From: DASXZH01 sp036502005
Lineage (GTDB): Bacteria; Armatimonadota; Fimbriimonadia; Fimbriimonadales; Fimbriimonadaceae
Direction: 5' to 3'
Length of the DNA: 60,957 nucleotides
Assembly: GCA_036502005.1 (NCBI GenBank)
Contig: DASXZH010000059.1
Coordinates: 1 to 60,957 of the forward strand
This document shows, piece after piece, positions 54,163 through 60,957 of this stretch (position 1 is its first letter; each line of letters begins with the position of its first letter). The position numbers were made by a program, and so were the translations under genes. Under the pieces are notes generated by a model. That model searched no databases and was not told where the DNA came from. It saw only the letters and a program-made list of their open reading frames with translations.

Positions 54163-55425
54163 CTATTTCACCGGAAATCTAGAAGTCAGCTCGATCACGT
54201 CCGCCTTTACCTTCGCCAACTCACCGTCATCCTCAGGGTTCTTGAGAGCCCGCGCAATAAGCGAAGCAATCTGCGCCATCTCAGGCTCCTTCATACCGCG
54301 TGTCGTAACGGCTGGGGTACCAAGCCGAAGGCCGCTTGCAACGAAAGGCTTTTCTGGATCGAAAGGAATGGAGTTCTTATTGGTCGTGATGCTCACGGTG
54401 TCCAACACGATCTGCGCGACCTTTCCGGTTACGTTAAAGGGCCGTAAGTCGACCAGCATCAGGTGGGAATCGGTACCGCCGCTGACGATTCTAAAGCCCT
54501 CATTGGTCATTGCCGCTGCCAACGCTTGAGCGTTGGACTTGATCTGCTTCGCATAATCCTTAAACTCGGGCCGAAGCGCCTCGCCAAAGCAAACGGCTTT
54601 AGCGGCGATCACGTGCATTAAGGGTCCGCCCTGAATGCCGGGGAAAACAGACTTATCGATATCTTTAGCGAAGGCTTCATCGCATAGGATCATGCCGCCG
54701 CGGGGGCCCCGAATGGACTTGTGAGTTGTGGTGGTTACAATGTGCGCTTTCCCCACTGGCGAAGGATAAACTCCCGCCGCGATTAGGCCGCTATAGTGGG
54801 CCATATCGCACATGTGAACGGCGCCAACTTCGTCGGCTATGCTTCGGAACGCGTCAAAATCAAACACCCTGGAATAGGCCGTCGCGCCGCTGACGATCAT
54901 CTTCGGCCTATGCTCCAACGCAAGTTTGCGAAGTTCATCGTAGTCGATCTGCTCAGTATCCTGCCGGACGCCATAAGGCACGATGTTGTACATCATGCCG
55001 CTGAAGTTCACGTGGCTGCCGTGAGTTAGGTGCCCGCCGTGGGCAAGGTTCATGGCCATCAGCGTATCGCCCGGCTTCAACAGGGCGAAATAGACCGCCA
55101 TGTTAGCTTGAGCACCGCTGTGGGGTTGGACATTAACATGCTCGGCGCCATAGAGCTCTTTCGCCCGGTCGATTGCAAGCTGCTCGACCTTATCGACCAC
55201 TTCGCAGCCGCCGTAATATCTTTTGCCCGGATAGCCTTCGGCGTACTTGTCCGTCAGCACGCTCATTATGGCCTCGCGGACCGCCAAACTGGCGATATTC
55301 TCACTTGCAATGAGTTCTAGGTTTTGGTTCTGGCGAGCTTCTTCCTCTTGAATCAAGTGGAAGATTTCGGGGTCAGCCTGCTGAAGAGGAACGCGATGCG
55401 AAACGGGATTCGGGGCTAAGGGCAT
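54163..55425 (-). CDS. glyA: serine hydroxymethyltransferase
   Basis: 420 residues. LIASENIASLAVREA, YPGKRYYGGCE, NVQPHSGAQAN, the PLP lysine in TTTTHKSIRGPRGG and SGLRLGTPAVTTRG are all present. It interconverts serine and glycine with tetrahydrofolate and is cytosolic. A longer frame to 55485 encodes the repeat-derived SLITYYLSRITL, so ATG at 55425 is preferred; CATAAT lies at -12 to -7. It lies between the VapBC pair and the DUF421 cluster. Confidence 0.95.
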   Translation of the reverse strand: MPLAPNPVSHRVPLQQADPEIFHLIQEEEARQNQNLELIASENIASLAVREAIMSVLTDKYAEGYPGKRYYGGCEVVDKVEQLAIDRAKELYGAEHVNVQPHSGAQANMAVYFALLKPGDTLMAMNLAHGGHLTHGSHVNFSGMMYNIVPYGVRQDTEQIDYDELRKLALEHRPKMIVSGATAYSRVFDFDAFRSIADEVGAVHMCDMAHYSGLIAAGVYPSPVGKAHIVTTTTHKSIRGPRGGMILCDEAFAKDIDKSVFPGIQGGPLMHVIAAKAVCFGEALRPEFKDYAKQIKSNAQALAAAMTNEGFRIVSGGTDSHLMLVDLRPFNVTGKVAQIVLDTVSITTNKNSIPFDPEKPFVASGLRLGTPAVTTRGMKEPEMAQIASLIARALKNPEDDGELAKVKADVIELTSRFPVK

Positions 55426-55445
55426 GGAGATATTATGGCGCTGTA

Positions 55446-55485
55446 AGAGCGTGATACGTGATAGGTAATAAGTGATAAGTGACAC
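55446..55485. repeat. GATAGGT/GATAAGT-type heptamer island upstream of glyA
   Basis: GTGATACGTGATAGGTAATAAGTGATAAGTGA-like units, degenerate heptamers, end just before the glyA start region. In frame they would add a spurious extension to GlyA. Confidence 0.7.
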
Positions 55486-55540
55486 GGAGAAAATCGAAAA
55501 ACCCCGTGCAGACTCCGCGGAACTCGTGGAATGCTTTGCT

Positions 55541-55623
55541 AGCCCTCTCCCGGTTCGCTCGCGGACTCGCTTACCGACCTCTCCTCAAGGAGAGGTCGCT
55601 GAGGAACCAAGCGGGAGAGGGCT
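55541..55623. repeat. nested inverted repeat (REP/cruciform-like)
   Basis: The outer 12-bp perfect arms are AGCCCTCTCCCG (55541-55552) and CGGGAGAGGGCT (55612-55623), with a GTTC/GAAC extension. An inner 10-bp inverted repeat, GACCTCTCCT / AGGAGAGGTC, lies at 55576-55597. Part of the sequence (CGGTTCGC..GGACTC..ACCGACC) recurs on the other strand at about 57.5 kb. Confidence 0.75.
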
Positions 55624-55794
55624 GAAGGGACTTGATCAGCGTCGTTATATCACCTGAGCGGCTAGCCCTCCAGGAGCTGGCGTGGAGACCTAAGTTACCA
55701 ATTGTGCACCACGGAACCTGATAAACAAAAAGGCACAAGAAACCATCGCGAAACCGCCTTGGGTGATTGATAGTGCGGAGAGAGTCTTAAGAGG

Positions 55795-55815
55795 GTTCGA
55801 CTTTCGACTTTCGAC
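55795..55815. repeat. TTTCGAC heptamer island at the DUF421 stop
   Basis: About 2.5 units of TTTCGAC directly before the DUF421 stop at 55817. The same unit appears at 5213-5226. Confidence 0.6.
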
Positions 55816-55816
55816 A

Positions 55817-56311
55817 TCAAGCCTTTTTCTTCTTTCCCCCGCCGTCGCCGCTGCTTCCCTTTTTCGGCACGACGCTGATCGAGCCATCCACCTCGAATAC
55901 CGCCATCTGCACTTCGTCCGGCTTCGTGAGCCCGTGCTGACGCAAGGCTTCCATAACTTCATCTTCCGTCAGGCGTTCCTTCCGCAATCGGTCGGGAAGA
56001 AGCACGCCATTGCTAATAATCAACGTAGGCTTGCCTATCAGCCGTTGCTCTAATTTCGGCGCGCGGATAAACAACCGAGTAAGCAAATAGGCCAAAACAA
56101 TAATTGAGGTCGAAGTATAAAGCCCAACTGCCAATTCCCCGCGGCCTCCGGTCATTGCGTTTTGAACCGCATTAGAAACGGCCATGATCATTGCCAGATC
56201 GTAAATGTTCATTTGCGAGGCCATGCGCTTGCCAAAGACCCGAAAAGCCACAAACAGGAACGCCATGATAACGGCGGCACGCACCGCATAGATCCAAAAG
56301 GGAGGGTTCAC
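55817..56311 (-). CDS. DUF421 (YetF-like) membrane protein
   Basis: 164 residues. Three N-terminal transmembrane helices (first around VRAAVIMAFLFVAFRVF) precede the conserved QMNIYDLAMIMAVSNAVQNAM segment and a C-terminal soluble domain (LIGKPTLIISNGVL, EVDGSISVVPK). It matches the DUF421/YcaP/YetF family; function not established. The start is GTG at 56311, overlapping the stop of the next upstream DUF421 gene by one base (TAGTG). The C-terminal tail is Gly/Lys-rich. Confidence 0.85.
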   Translation of the reverse strand: MNPPFWIYAVRAAVIMAFLFVAFRVFGKRMASQMNIYDLAMIMAVSNAVQNAMTGGRGELAVGLYTSTSIIVLAYLLTRLFIRAPKLEQRLIGKPTLIISNGVLLPDRLRKERLTEDEVMEALRQHGLTKPDEVQMAVFEVDGSISVVPKKGSSGDGGGKKKKA

Positions 56312-56841
56312 TAGGGCAACCTCAAGGCTCGGTAGTGTTTTCTGGTGCGGTACGTTTCCGAGCCCTTAGGAACTACGCTGATCGTTCCATCCACCTCTAA
56401 AATACAGGACTCCGTTTGGTCGATGTTATCAATTCCATGCTCTCTCAAGGCGGCAAAGACCTGGTCCCGGGTAACCCCCTCGTGCTTCATGGCGCCATCC
56501 AAAAAGTTGCCGTGGTTGACAATGAGCACCGGCTGCCCAACCATCGCTTTCTCGGCACCCTTCCAGTGAACAATGATCATGTTAAACAACTTGTTCATGA
56601 TCAGCAAAACGGTCGCTGAAATGATGCCGCCGACCAGCGTGTTGTCGTTGTTGACCATTGCGTTCTGGACAGCGTTGCCAAGAACGACGATCATAACCAG
56701 GTCGTAAATGTTCATTTGGCCCAGTTCGCGCTTGCCTAAAAAGCGAAGGCCAATAATGAGGAACAAATAGACCACCACCGTCTTGGCGATGATCAAATAA
56801 CAGCCATGGGGATCTGGATAATCGAATATCTTATCGAGCAT
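56311..56841 (-). CDS. DUF421 (YetF-like) membrane protein
   Basis: 176 residues, same architecture as the neighbour: three helices, QMNIYDLVMIVVLGNAVQNAMVNND, MVGQPVLIVNHGNFLDGAMK and EVDGTISVVPKGSET. Its ATG at 56841 has AGG 7 nt upstream. It is cotranscribed with the downstream copy and divergent from the third copy with only 26 bp between start codons. Confidence 0.88.
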   Translation of the reverse strand: MLDKIFDYPDPHGCYLIIAKTVVVYLFLIIGLRFLGKRELGQMNIYDLVMIVVLGNAVQNAMVNNDNTLVGGIISATVLLIMNKLFNMIIVHWKGAEKAMVGQPVLIVNHGNFLDGAMKHEGVTRDQVFAALREHGIDNIDQTESCILEVDGTISVVPKGSETYRTRKHYRALRLP

Positions 56842-56867
56842 AGAGAACCTGCTAAAATCCGCCTTGG

Positions 56868-57335
56868 ATGTCTTCCCCTTGGCTGACTTACGGAACGGTA
56901 GCGCTTCATACGCTAATCATCTATCTGTACCTTATTGTGCTGGTGCGGATATTCAGCCGCCGCCAACTTGGCCAGTTAACGGTGATCGATTTGATCGTGG
57001 TGATCCTGTTGGGCAGCGCTGTTGAGACCGCAATGATCAACGGAAACACGGCGATTAGAGCAGGTCTTATAAGCGCGGCCACACTAATGCTGGCTAACTT
57101 TGCGCTCTCGCAGGTGTTTCTTCGCATTAAGCGGTTTCGGCACTTGGTTGGATCCGGCCCGGTTCTTATCGTTCACAACGGGCATTATGTGGATGAGAAT
57201 TTGAAGCGGATCGGCCTAACCCATGACGATGTTCTGGAGGCTTTACGAAGCCGTGAATGCGCGGAGCTTGCCGACGTGCGGTTTGCCGTCATGGAAGTGG
57301 ATGGAACGGTGAATGTGATTTTGAGTGGGAAGTGA
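56868..57335 (+). CDS. DUF421 (YetF-like) membrane protein
   Basis: 155 residues. Three N-terminal helices, QLTVIDLIVVILLGSAVETAMING, HLVGSGPVLIVHNGHYVDENLKR and EVDGTVNVILSGK. TAAAAT is 9 nt before the ATG. The stop codon is the first part of a heptamer-repeat island. Three DUF421 genes side by side suggest local duplication followed by divergence. Confidence 0.88.
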   Translation: MSSPWLTYGTVALHTLIIYLYLIVLVRIFSRRQLGQLTVIDLIVVILLGSAVETAMINGNTAIRAGLISAATLMLANFALSQVFLRIKRFRHLVGSGPVLIVHNGHYVDENLKRIGLTHDDVLEALRSRECAELADVRFAVMEVDGTVNVILSGK

Positions 57336-57622
57336 TAGGTGAAAGGTGATAAGTGATAGGTCCGGAAAAGTCCTTCCCCTTGCGATCAGCTGAAGGAATG
57401 GGTTAGGAAGGTTTCGATTAAGTTAAGAAAATGTTGATCATTGCCATGCCCGTCACCCCTCTCGGGCGGAGGGGTCGGTGAGTCCGCGAACCGGGGGAGG
57501 TCCCGTTAACGAGCCTCGGAAAAGGGATCCGGTTCATGTTAATGGCTATAAGGATCGGGATGGGTTCCTATCACCTATCACCTATCACCTATCACCTATC
57601 ACCTATCACCTATCACCTATCA
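57331..57622. repeat. inverted heptamer-repeat pair with GC-rich spacer
   Basis: The left part, 57331-57361, carries GTGATAGGTGAAAGGTGATAAGTGATAGG-like units overlapping the DUF421 stop. The right part, 57567-57622, consists of eight perfect tandem copies of CCTATCA. The two are in inverted orientation across about 200 bp and flank gene ends. The spacer (57362-57566) holds no gene; it contains a GC-rich copy of the 55.5-kb repeat. Confidence 0.82.
57451..57510. repeat. second copy of the CGGTTCGC-GGACTC-ACCGACC repeat
   Basis: On the minus strand it reads CCCGGTTCGCGGACTCACCG then ACCCCTCC, matching the core of the 55541-55623 element without its outer arms. A smaller relic, CGCTCGCGGACTCGC, is near 5032-5046. 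Confidence 0.55.
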
Positions 57623-57629
57623 CCTAAAA

Positions 57630-58046
57630 TCACACTTTATCCGAACTAACCACGTGATGATCCGGCTTGTACTTAGACTTCTGCCAGCCATCGGTTGTCG
57701 CTGGGTTCTCATACCGCTTGAGCGTATTCACCAAGAAGTTGAGTTGCGCGTCATTGGGATGGACGTCTTGCCAATGTTTCGCCGCCGCGTAGGCTTCGTC
57801 AAGGCGAACCAACCGGTCTAGGCATTGGGCAACTTTTAAACCCGCTTGCCAATGTTTGGGGTTGAGGTTTGTGGCTTTATTAAAACACTGGAGCGCGCTT
57901 TCCCATTGCTGCTCGTGGAACAGGCAAATACCAAGAAAGGCCTGCGCATCGGCGTTGCAAGGCAGCCGATCGACAAACTTCTCGCTCTCGACCTTCGCTT
58001 CCGCCCAAGCGCCCTTAGCCATTAATGCCGTAATAGCTTCAGTCAT
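57630..58046 (-). CDS. TPR-repeat protein
   Basis: 138 residues. TPR-like helical pairs are visible (ADAQAFLGICLFHEQQWESALQCFNKATNLNP, then HWQAGLKVAQCLDRLVRLDEAYAAA), with a short charged tail. No signal peptide. ATG at 58046 has GAGG 6 nt upstream; a longer frame starts at 58118 but lacks this. A protein-binding scaffold of unknown partner. Its stop is 8 bp from the CCTATCA array. Confidence 0.75.
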   Translation of the reverse strand: MTEAITALMAKGAWAEAKVESEKFVDRLPCNADAQAFLGICLFHEQQWESALQCFNKATNLNPKHWQAGLKVAQCLDRLVRLDEAYAAAKHWQDVHPNDAQLNFLVNTLKRYENPATTDGWQKSKYKPDHHVVSSDKV

Positions 58047-58118
58047 ATCATCCTCGTAATTATTCCAATTATAAGTTAAAACGAACAAAGAGGCGTAGGG
58101 GATTAGTTTTTGTAGCAA

Positions 58119-58865
58119 TTAGTGCTCAGATTGCTTTTTTAGCCATGACCGAATAATTCTTTGCACGCCGGCATCTTGGCCGCGAATCGTCCAAACTAGG
58201 CATCGAACTGCAACTTCGGAGTCAGAAGCCTCCTCAGCGACCGCGATGAGGGCATTAGCCTTATCTCGGTTGCGGAAAATGTATAGCCGATATGGCATGG
58301 CGATGCCGATAACAACGCCGATCAAAACCCACCACAGTCCGAATCCCAACCGCGAGGACAACGCCGCAAAAATCCCGAGGAGCACCGCTCCCCCGGCCCA
58401 AAACACGCTCACGACCAGATCCTTAGAGGTGTCGGTGCTTCCTAGGGCCCTTGCGTATCGAGTAAGACAGGTCCGGTCTTCAGTAGTGAGCCGTTCCATA
58501 ACGCCGATTGGAAGGGCCAGACTCTTTTCCCCGACTTCGGAGTAGTTTGCTGCCGGTGATGCATTACCGGGCCCGAATCCTAGCCAAGCGATGGTGAATT
58601 TTGCGAGTTGGCCCTTCCCCTTCTCGGGGTCAGTCGCGATAAGCCATGCCCAACAGGCCATCCATACGATGTACCATCCAAATGGTATGACGCCGGTGTT
58701 GAGGTGTGGCCACAGCCGGCCACTCTCCCAAAAAAGAATGCCCATTACCACGAACGCAACGAGGATGAAGCAAAAACAAATGGCCTTCCTGCGAGAATAC
58801 GCCTGCCATGCCGCATCATCACCGGCCAACCTTGCTTCCTTGATATACTCCGGCTTAACCAGCAC
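58119..58865 (-). CDS. membrane protein of unknown function
   Basis: 248 residues with about four membrane helices (around residues 27-48, 60-78, 150-170 and 175-195) and a soluble, acidic C-terminal part (AVAEEASDSEVAVRCLVW). I do not recognise the family. The start is GTG at 58865, leaderless-looking: TACAAT lies at 58879-58874 on the minus strand, 8 nt upstream, inside a TACTA-N3-TAGTA palindrome. Confidence 0.55.
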   Translation of the reverse strand: MLVKPEYIKEARLAGDDAAWQAYSRRKAICFCFILVAFVVMGILFWESGRLWPHLNTGVIPFGWYIVWMACWAWLIATDPEKGKGQLAKFTIAWLGFGPGNASPAANYSEVGEKSLALPIGVMERLTTEDRTCLTRYARALGSTDTSKDLVVSVFWAGGAVLLGIFAALSSRLGFGLWWVLIGVVIGIAMPYRLYIFRNRDKANALIAVAEEASDSEVAVRCLVWTIRGQDAGVQRIIRSWLKKQSEH

Positions 58866-58940
58866 TGTCTACTATTGTAGTACAAGTTGGCCAAATCGCA
58901 ATGGCGGTTGTTTATCTAGCTATGTTCATTGAGTTCCGCA

Positions 58941-59140
58941 GGTCCAAAGGACCGAAGCAGGATAGCCCAGTCATAGCGGCTCCGGTCGCGCAGGGCTGGG
59001 TGAGACAAACAGCTAATTCTCTGAGGTCTGAAGGACCGTGACAACAGATTTGAGCATTTTGGTGTCGGCCCTTCAGGCCTACGGAGAATAAATGCGACCT
59101 CAATCCCAGCCCTGCGCGGCCTGAGCCGCTATGACTGGGC
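58941..59140. repeat. composite inverted-repeat element
   Basis: The 36-bp arms at 58965-59000 and 59105-59140 match in inverted orientation with 2 mismatches (GCCCAGTCATAGCGGCTC...GCAGGGCTGGG). Between and beside them are short palindromes of the GGTCTGAAGGACC / GGCCCTTCAGGCC type. This design resembles repeat families I recall from planctomycete genomes. It ends exactly where the truncated propeller frame begins. Confidence 0.8.
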
Positions 59141-59482
59141 CAGGTTGTCGACGCGACCCAAGAAGGAAAGGCTAATTCCCCTGACGGCAAGTACATAGCC
59201 AAGTCCGCAGAGGGCGAAGCAGCAGTGGACTATTTAACGATAACTAAGGATCGACGCCAATTCATCAAGGCAAACGACATTCGGGCAACCGACGTCCTCG
59301 GCTTTGCATGGGTTCCTGGAAAGCCGCACACGCTGATCTGGGCGAATGATGGCCTGTACGGCAGCGCAGGGTTACGAGCGTGGACGCCCGAGCGCGGCAT
59401 ACGAGACTTGGTCGGGCATGTCGATAGCGAGTATGACGCGTTCAAGCTGGACGAGATAAGACGCAGAGGCGCTAAGGTTTAA
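59135..59482 (+). pseudogene. 3' fragment of a TolB/WD40-like propeller gene
   Basis: An open frame runs from just after a TGA at 59132 to a stop at 59482. It reads ANSPDGKYIAKSAEGEAAVD and, further on, WVPGKPHTLIWAND, typical propeller blade motifs. Coding begins at the last bases of the repeat arm (59140), with no start codon or ribosome binding site at that point; a GTG at 59225 is possible but unsupported. The missing 5' part is not found on the other side of the repeat. Probably a gene cut by repeat insertion or rearrangement. Confidence 0.6.
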
Positions 59483-59662
59483 GGTTGAAGTTTTATACCA
59501 AAGAGGCGACGCCGAAGCCGACGTGAGCACCTATCATAGAAAGAGGCTAACTCTAAAGCTATAGCTCAAATACAGAATCCTCTCCCCAAGAGGGCGAGGT
59601 TGGGTTTTTAGTCCACAGCTGCAAACCGCACCATGCCAAAATATGGTTGCGTTCCTAGCATT

Positions 59663-60307
59663 CTAATCCTTATCCTTCACCCTAGTAACTTCCAGGCCGA
59701 TCTTGTTCGACCCCAAAGCGAAATCTCCTTCGGAGCTAGCCAGACTAAAATCAGCAAGGTTATAAACACTCTTTAAGTGAAAAATACCCCCGGTCGTGTA
59801 GGAAGGCGTCATTGTGATTGTCCACGAGACCTTCGCGGTTCCGGCCGCTTTATCAATACTTTCAAGCAATCCATCGCTTTCAAAAAGCACGGTCTTCGAA
59901 TCATTTTGCCAGTGCACCGAAAACTTGTCGCCCACTGAAACCATCTTATCGGGCACCATACCTGCAGCGGCTATAAACACGATAAACTCGGAAGGCCCTT
60001 TAATGTCCCCGGAGTTTGGCATACCCGTCGGTCCAACGTGGCTGTCAAACGTCGGAAGTTCTGGCGGATTAGGTAGCCCTCCAAGATCCATCGATTCCGT
60101 TTCAAAATGAACTAGGGCTCCATCCGGAAGGATAGACTTTGTTTGAAAATAGACGACCGTGGAAACGGACATCCCACCCGAGTAACGCATTTTTAGCGAA
60201 TAGCGAGATTTTTGCGAAACAACATATGTTTTGTGAAAATTAACTTGATCTGTTGGCACATGGCTCGAAAAAATACTCAAGGCGCAACACAGAGTCGATA
60301 AAAGCAA
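59663..60307 (-). CDS. secreted protein of unknown function
   Basis: 214 residues. A hydrophobic N-terminus (MLLSTLCCALSIFSSHV) suggests export. The rest is beta-rich (VVYFQTKSILPDGALVHFET, VSWTITMTP). The start is TTG at 60307, supported by AAGGAGG about 8 nt upstream. I do not recognise a family. The upstream frr is on the same strand. Confidence 0.65.
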   Translation of the reverse strand: MLLSTLCCALSIFSSHVPTDQVNFHKTYVVSQKSRYSLKMRYSGGMSVSTVVYFQTKSILPDGALVHFETESMDLGGLPNPPELPTFDSHVGPTGMPNSGDIKGPSEFIVFIAAAGMVPDKMVSVGDKFSVHWQNDSKTVLFESDGLLESIDKAAGTAKVSWTITMTPSYTTGGIFHLKSVYNLADFSLASSEGDFALGSNKIGLEVTRVKDKD

Positions 60308-60395
60308 AACTAATCCTCCTTCTTTGAACTATAACATTTCAAAACCGACAACCCATCCATTCCGATAGCGTGGGAAGAACTGGCTCAAATTGAGG

Positions 60396-60452
60396 CATTC
60401 GACCAATCGACTAACGACTCTTTCATTCGACAATCGACAATCGCAAATCGAG
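60396..60452. repeat. ATTCGACAATCGAC-type repeat island next to frr
   Basis: Degenerate 8-mer units such as AATCGACT and ACAATCG fill this stretch just past the frr stop. Similar islands sit at other gene ends here. Confidence 0.55.
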
Positions 60453-60458
60453 ATTTCC

Positions 60459-60957
60459 CTAGACTTCCATCAATTCTGCGTCTTTCTTCTTCTGGAGCTC
60501 GTGCACGTCGGCGATGTACTTATCGGTCAGCTTTTGGATCTTCGCTTCGTTCGCCTTCAGATCGTCCTCGCTGATTTCTTTGTTCTTCTGCAAAGTCTTA
60601 AACTGCTCATTCCCATCCCGGCGGACATTTCGAATCGCCACAATCGCCTGCTCAGAGCGGCTGTTAACCTGCTTCACCATATCGCGGCGGCGCTCTTCGT
60701 TCATCTGTGGAAAATTAAGTCGAATGCCGTTGCCGTCATTCACCGGATTAATCCCCAAATCAGATTTCAAAATCGCGCGCTCGATGGCAGGAATACTAGA
60801 CTTGTCGTAAGGCTGGATCAATAGCTGACGAGGCTCCGGAATGCTGATGTTGGCAATCTGGCTGATCGGCGTTTCCGTGCCGTAATAGTCCACGTGAACC
60901 CGGTCTAAAACTGAGGGGGCAGCGCGGCCCGTTCTATAGCTGGAAAAATCGTGCACC
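60459..60957 (-). CDS. frr: ribosome recycling factor (5' end cut by window edge)
   Basis: 165 visible residues of RRF, which with EF-G splits ribosomes after termination. Conserved SYRTGRAAPSVLDRVHVDYYG, TPISQIANISIPEPRQLLIQP, IPAIERAILKSDLGINPVND and LNFPQMNEERRRDMVKQV are present, with the closing helix LTDKYIADVHELQKKKDAELM. About 20 residues are missing at the N-terminus beyond 60957; the first Met in view is internal. Confidence 0.95.
   Translation of the reverse strand, partial: VHDFSSYRTGRAAPSVLDRVHVDYYGTETPISQIANISIPEPRQLLIQPYDKSSIPAIERAILKSDLGINPVNDGNGIRLNFPQMNEERRRDMVKQVNSRSEQAIVAIRNVRRDGNEQFKTLQKNKEISEDDLKANEAKIQKLTDKYIADVHELQKKKDAELMEV

Noticed and set aside
57567..57622. Tandem CCTATCA array considered as a CRISPR
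   Set aside because: The period is 7 bp with no spacers, and no cas gene is near.

Overview
The window is a 61-kb stretch of bacterial chromosome, about half G+C, with housekeeping genes (rpoB, rpoC, glyA, ispG, frr, radC, xthA) mixed with lineage-specific surface and regulatory genes. No rRNA, tRNA, CRISPR array, transposase or phage module was found. Three pseudopilin-like proteins end in an H-x9-DG signature. Together with the large PQQ-like surface proteins, copper-amine-oxidase-N repeats, an rpoBC pair not preceded by ribosomal protein genes, and abundant intergenic repeats, this suggests an Armatimonadota (Fimbriimonadia-like) organism or a near relative. That placement is inference, not proof.

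Layout. 0-5 kb: class-III aminotransferase, threonine aldolase, a two-gene nucleotidyltransferase unit, Ca2+/H+ antiporter, then a 600-bp repeat-rich gap. 5-15.5 kb: a frameshifted membrane-anchored gene, a NatAB-like ABC exporter, an orphan fliD, a thioredoxin-fold/cytochrome c/dicopper monooxygenase-like fusion, an orphan ABC-2 permease, a thioesterase and a copper-amine-oxidase-N-domain protein. 15.5-19 kb: an overlapping radC - translin-family - xthA operon and ispG. 19-29.5 kb: two paralogous ~1000-residue secreted PQQ-like proteins sharing a promoter and leader, with three pseudopilins, a secreted histidine phosphatase and a lipoprotein between them. 29.5-39.5 kb: PhzF, GNAT, a 2-oxoacid dehydrogenase E2, an FTR1 iron permease under a palindromic operator-like site, a 1299-residue hybrid histidine kinase, an HDOD protein, a dienelactone hydrolase and a Doc/AbrB toxin-antitoxin pair. 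39.5-48.5 kb: rpoC and rpoB behind a near-consensus promoter. 48.5-61 kb: a DUF1444-like protein, a metzincin-like secreted protease, a HEAT-like protein, a VapBC pair, glyA, three DUF421 proteins, small TPR and membrane genes, a composite inverted repeat that truncates a propeller gene, a secreted unknown, and the 3' part of frr.

Themes. (1) Many genes have a TANNNT box only 6-9 nt before the start codon, suggesting common leaderless transcription. (2) Gene ends carry short-period repeats (GATAGGT/CCTATCA, TTTCGAC), sometimes as inverted pairs, one pair lying inside the rpoB-rpoC spacer. (3) Longer inverted-repeat elements are present at 1.5, 4.9, 55.5, 57.5 and 59 kb. (4) The most system-like new candidates are the radC-translin-xthA operon and the paired surface-protein/pseudopilin island. 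(5) RpoB differs from E. coli at two rifampicin-contact positions.
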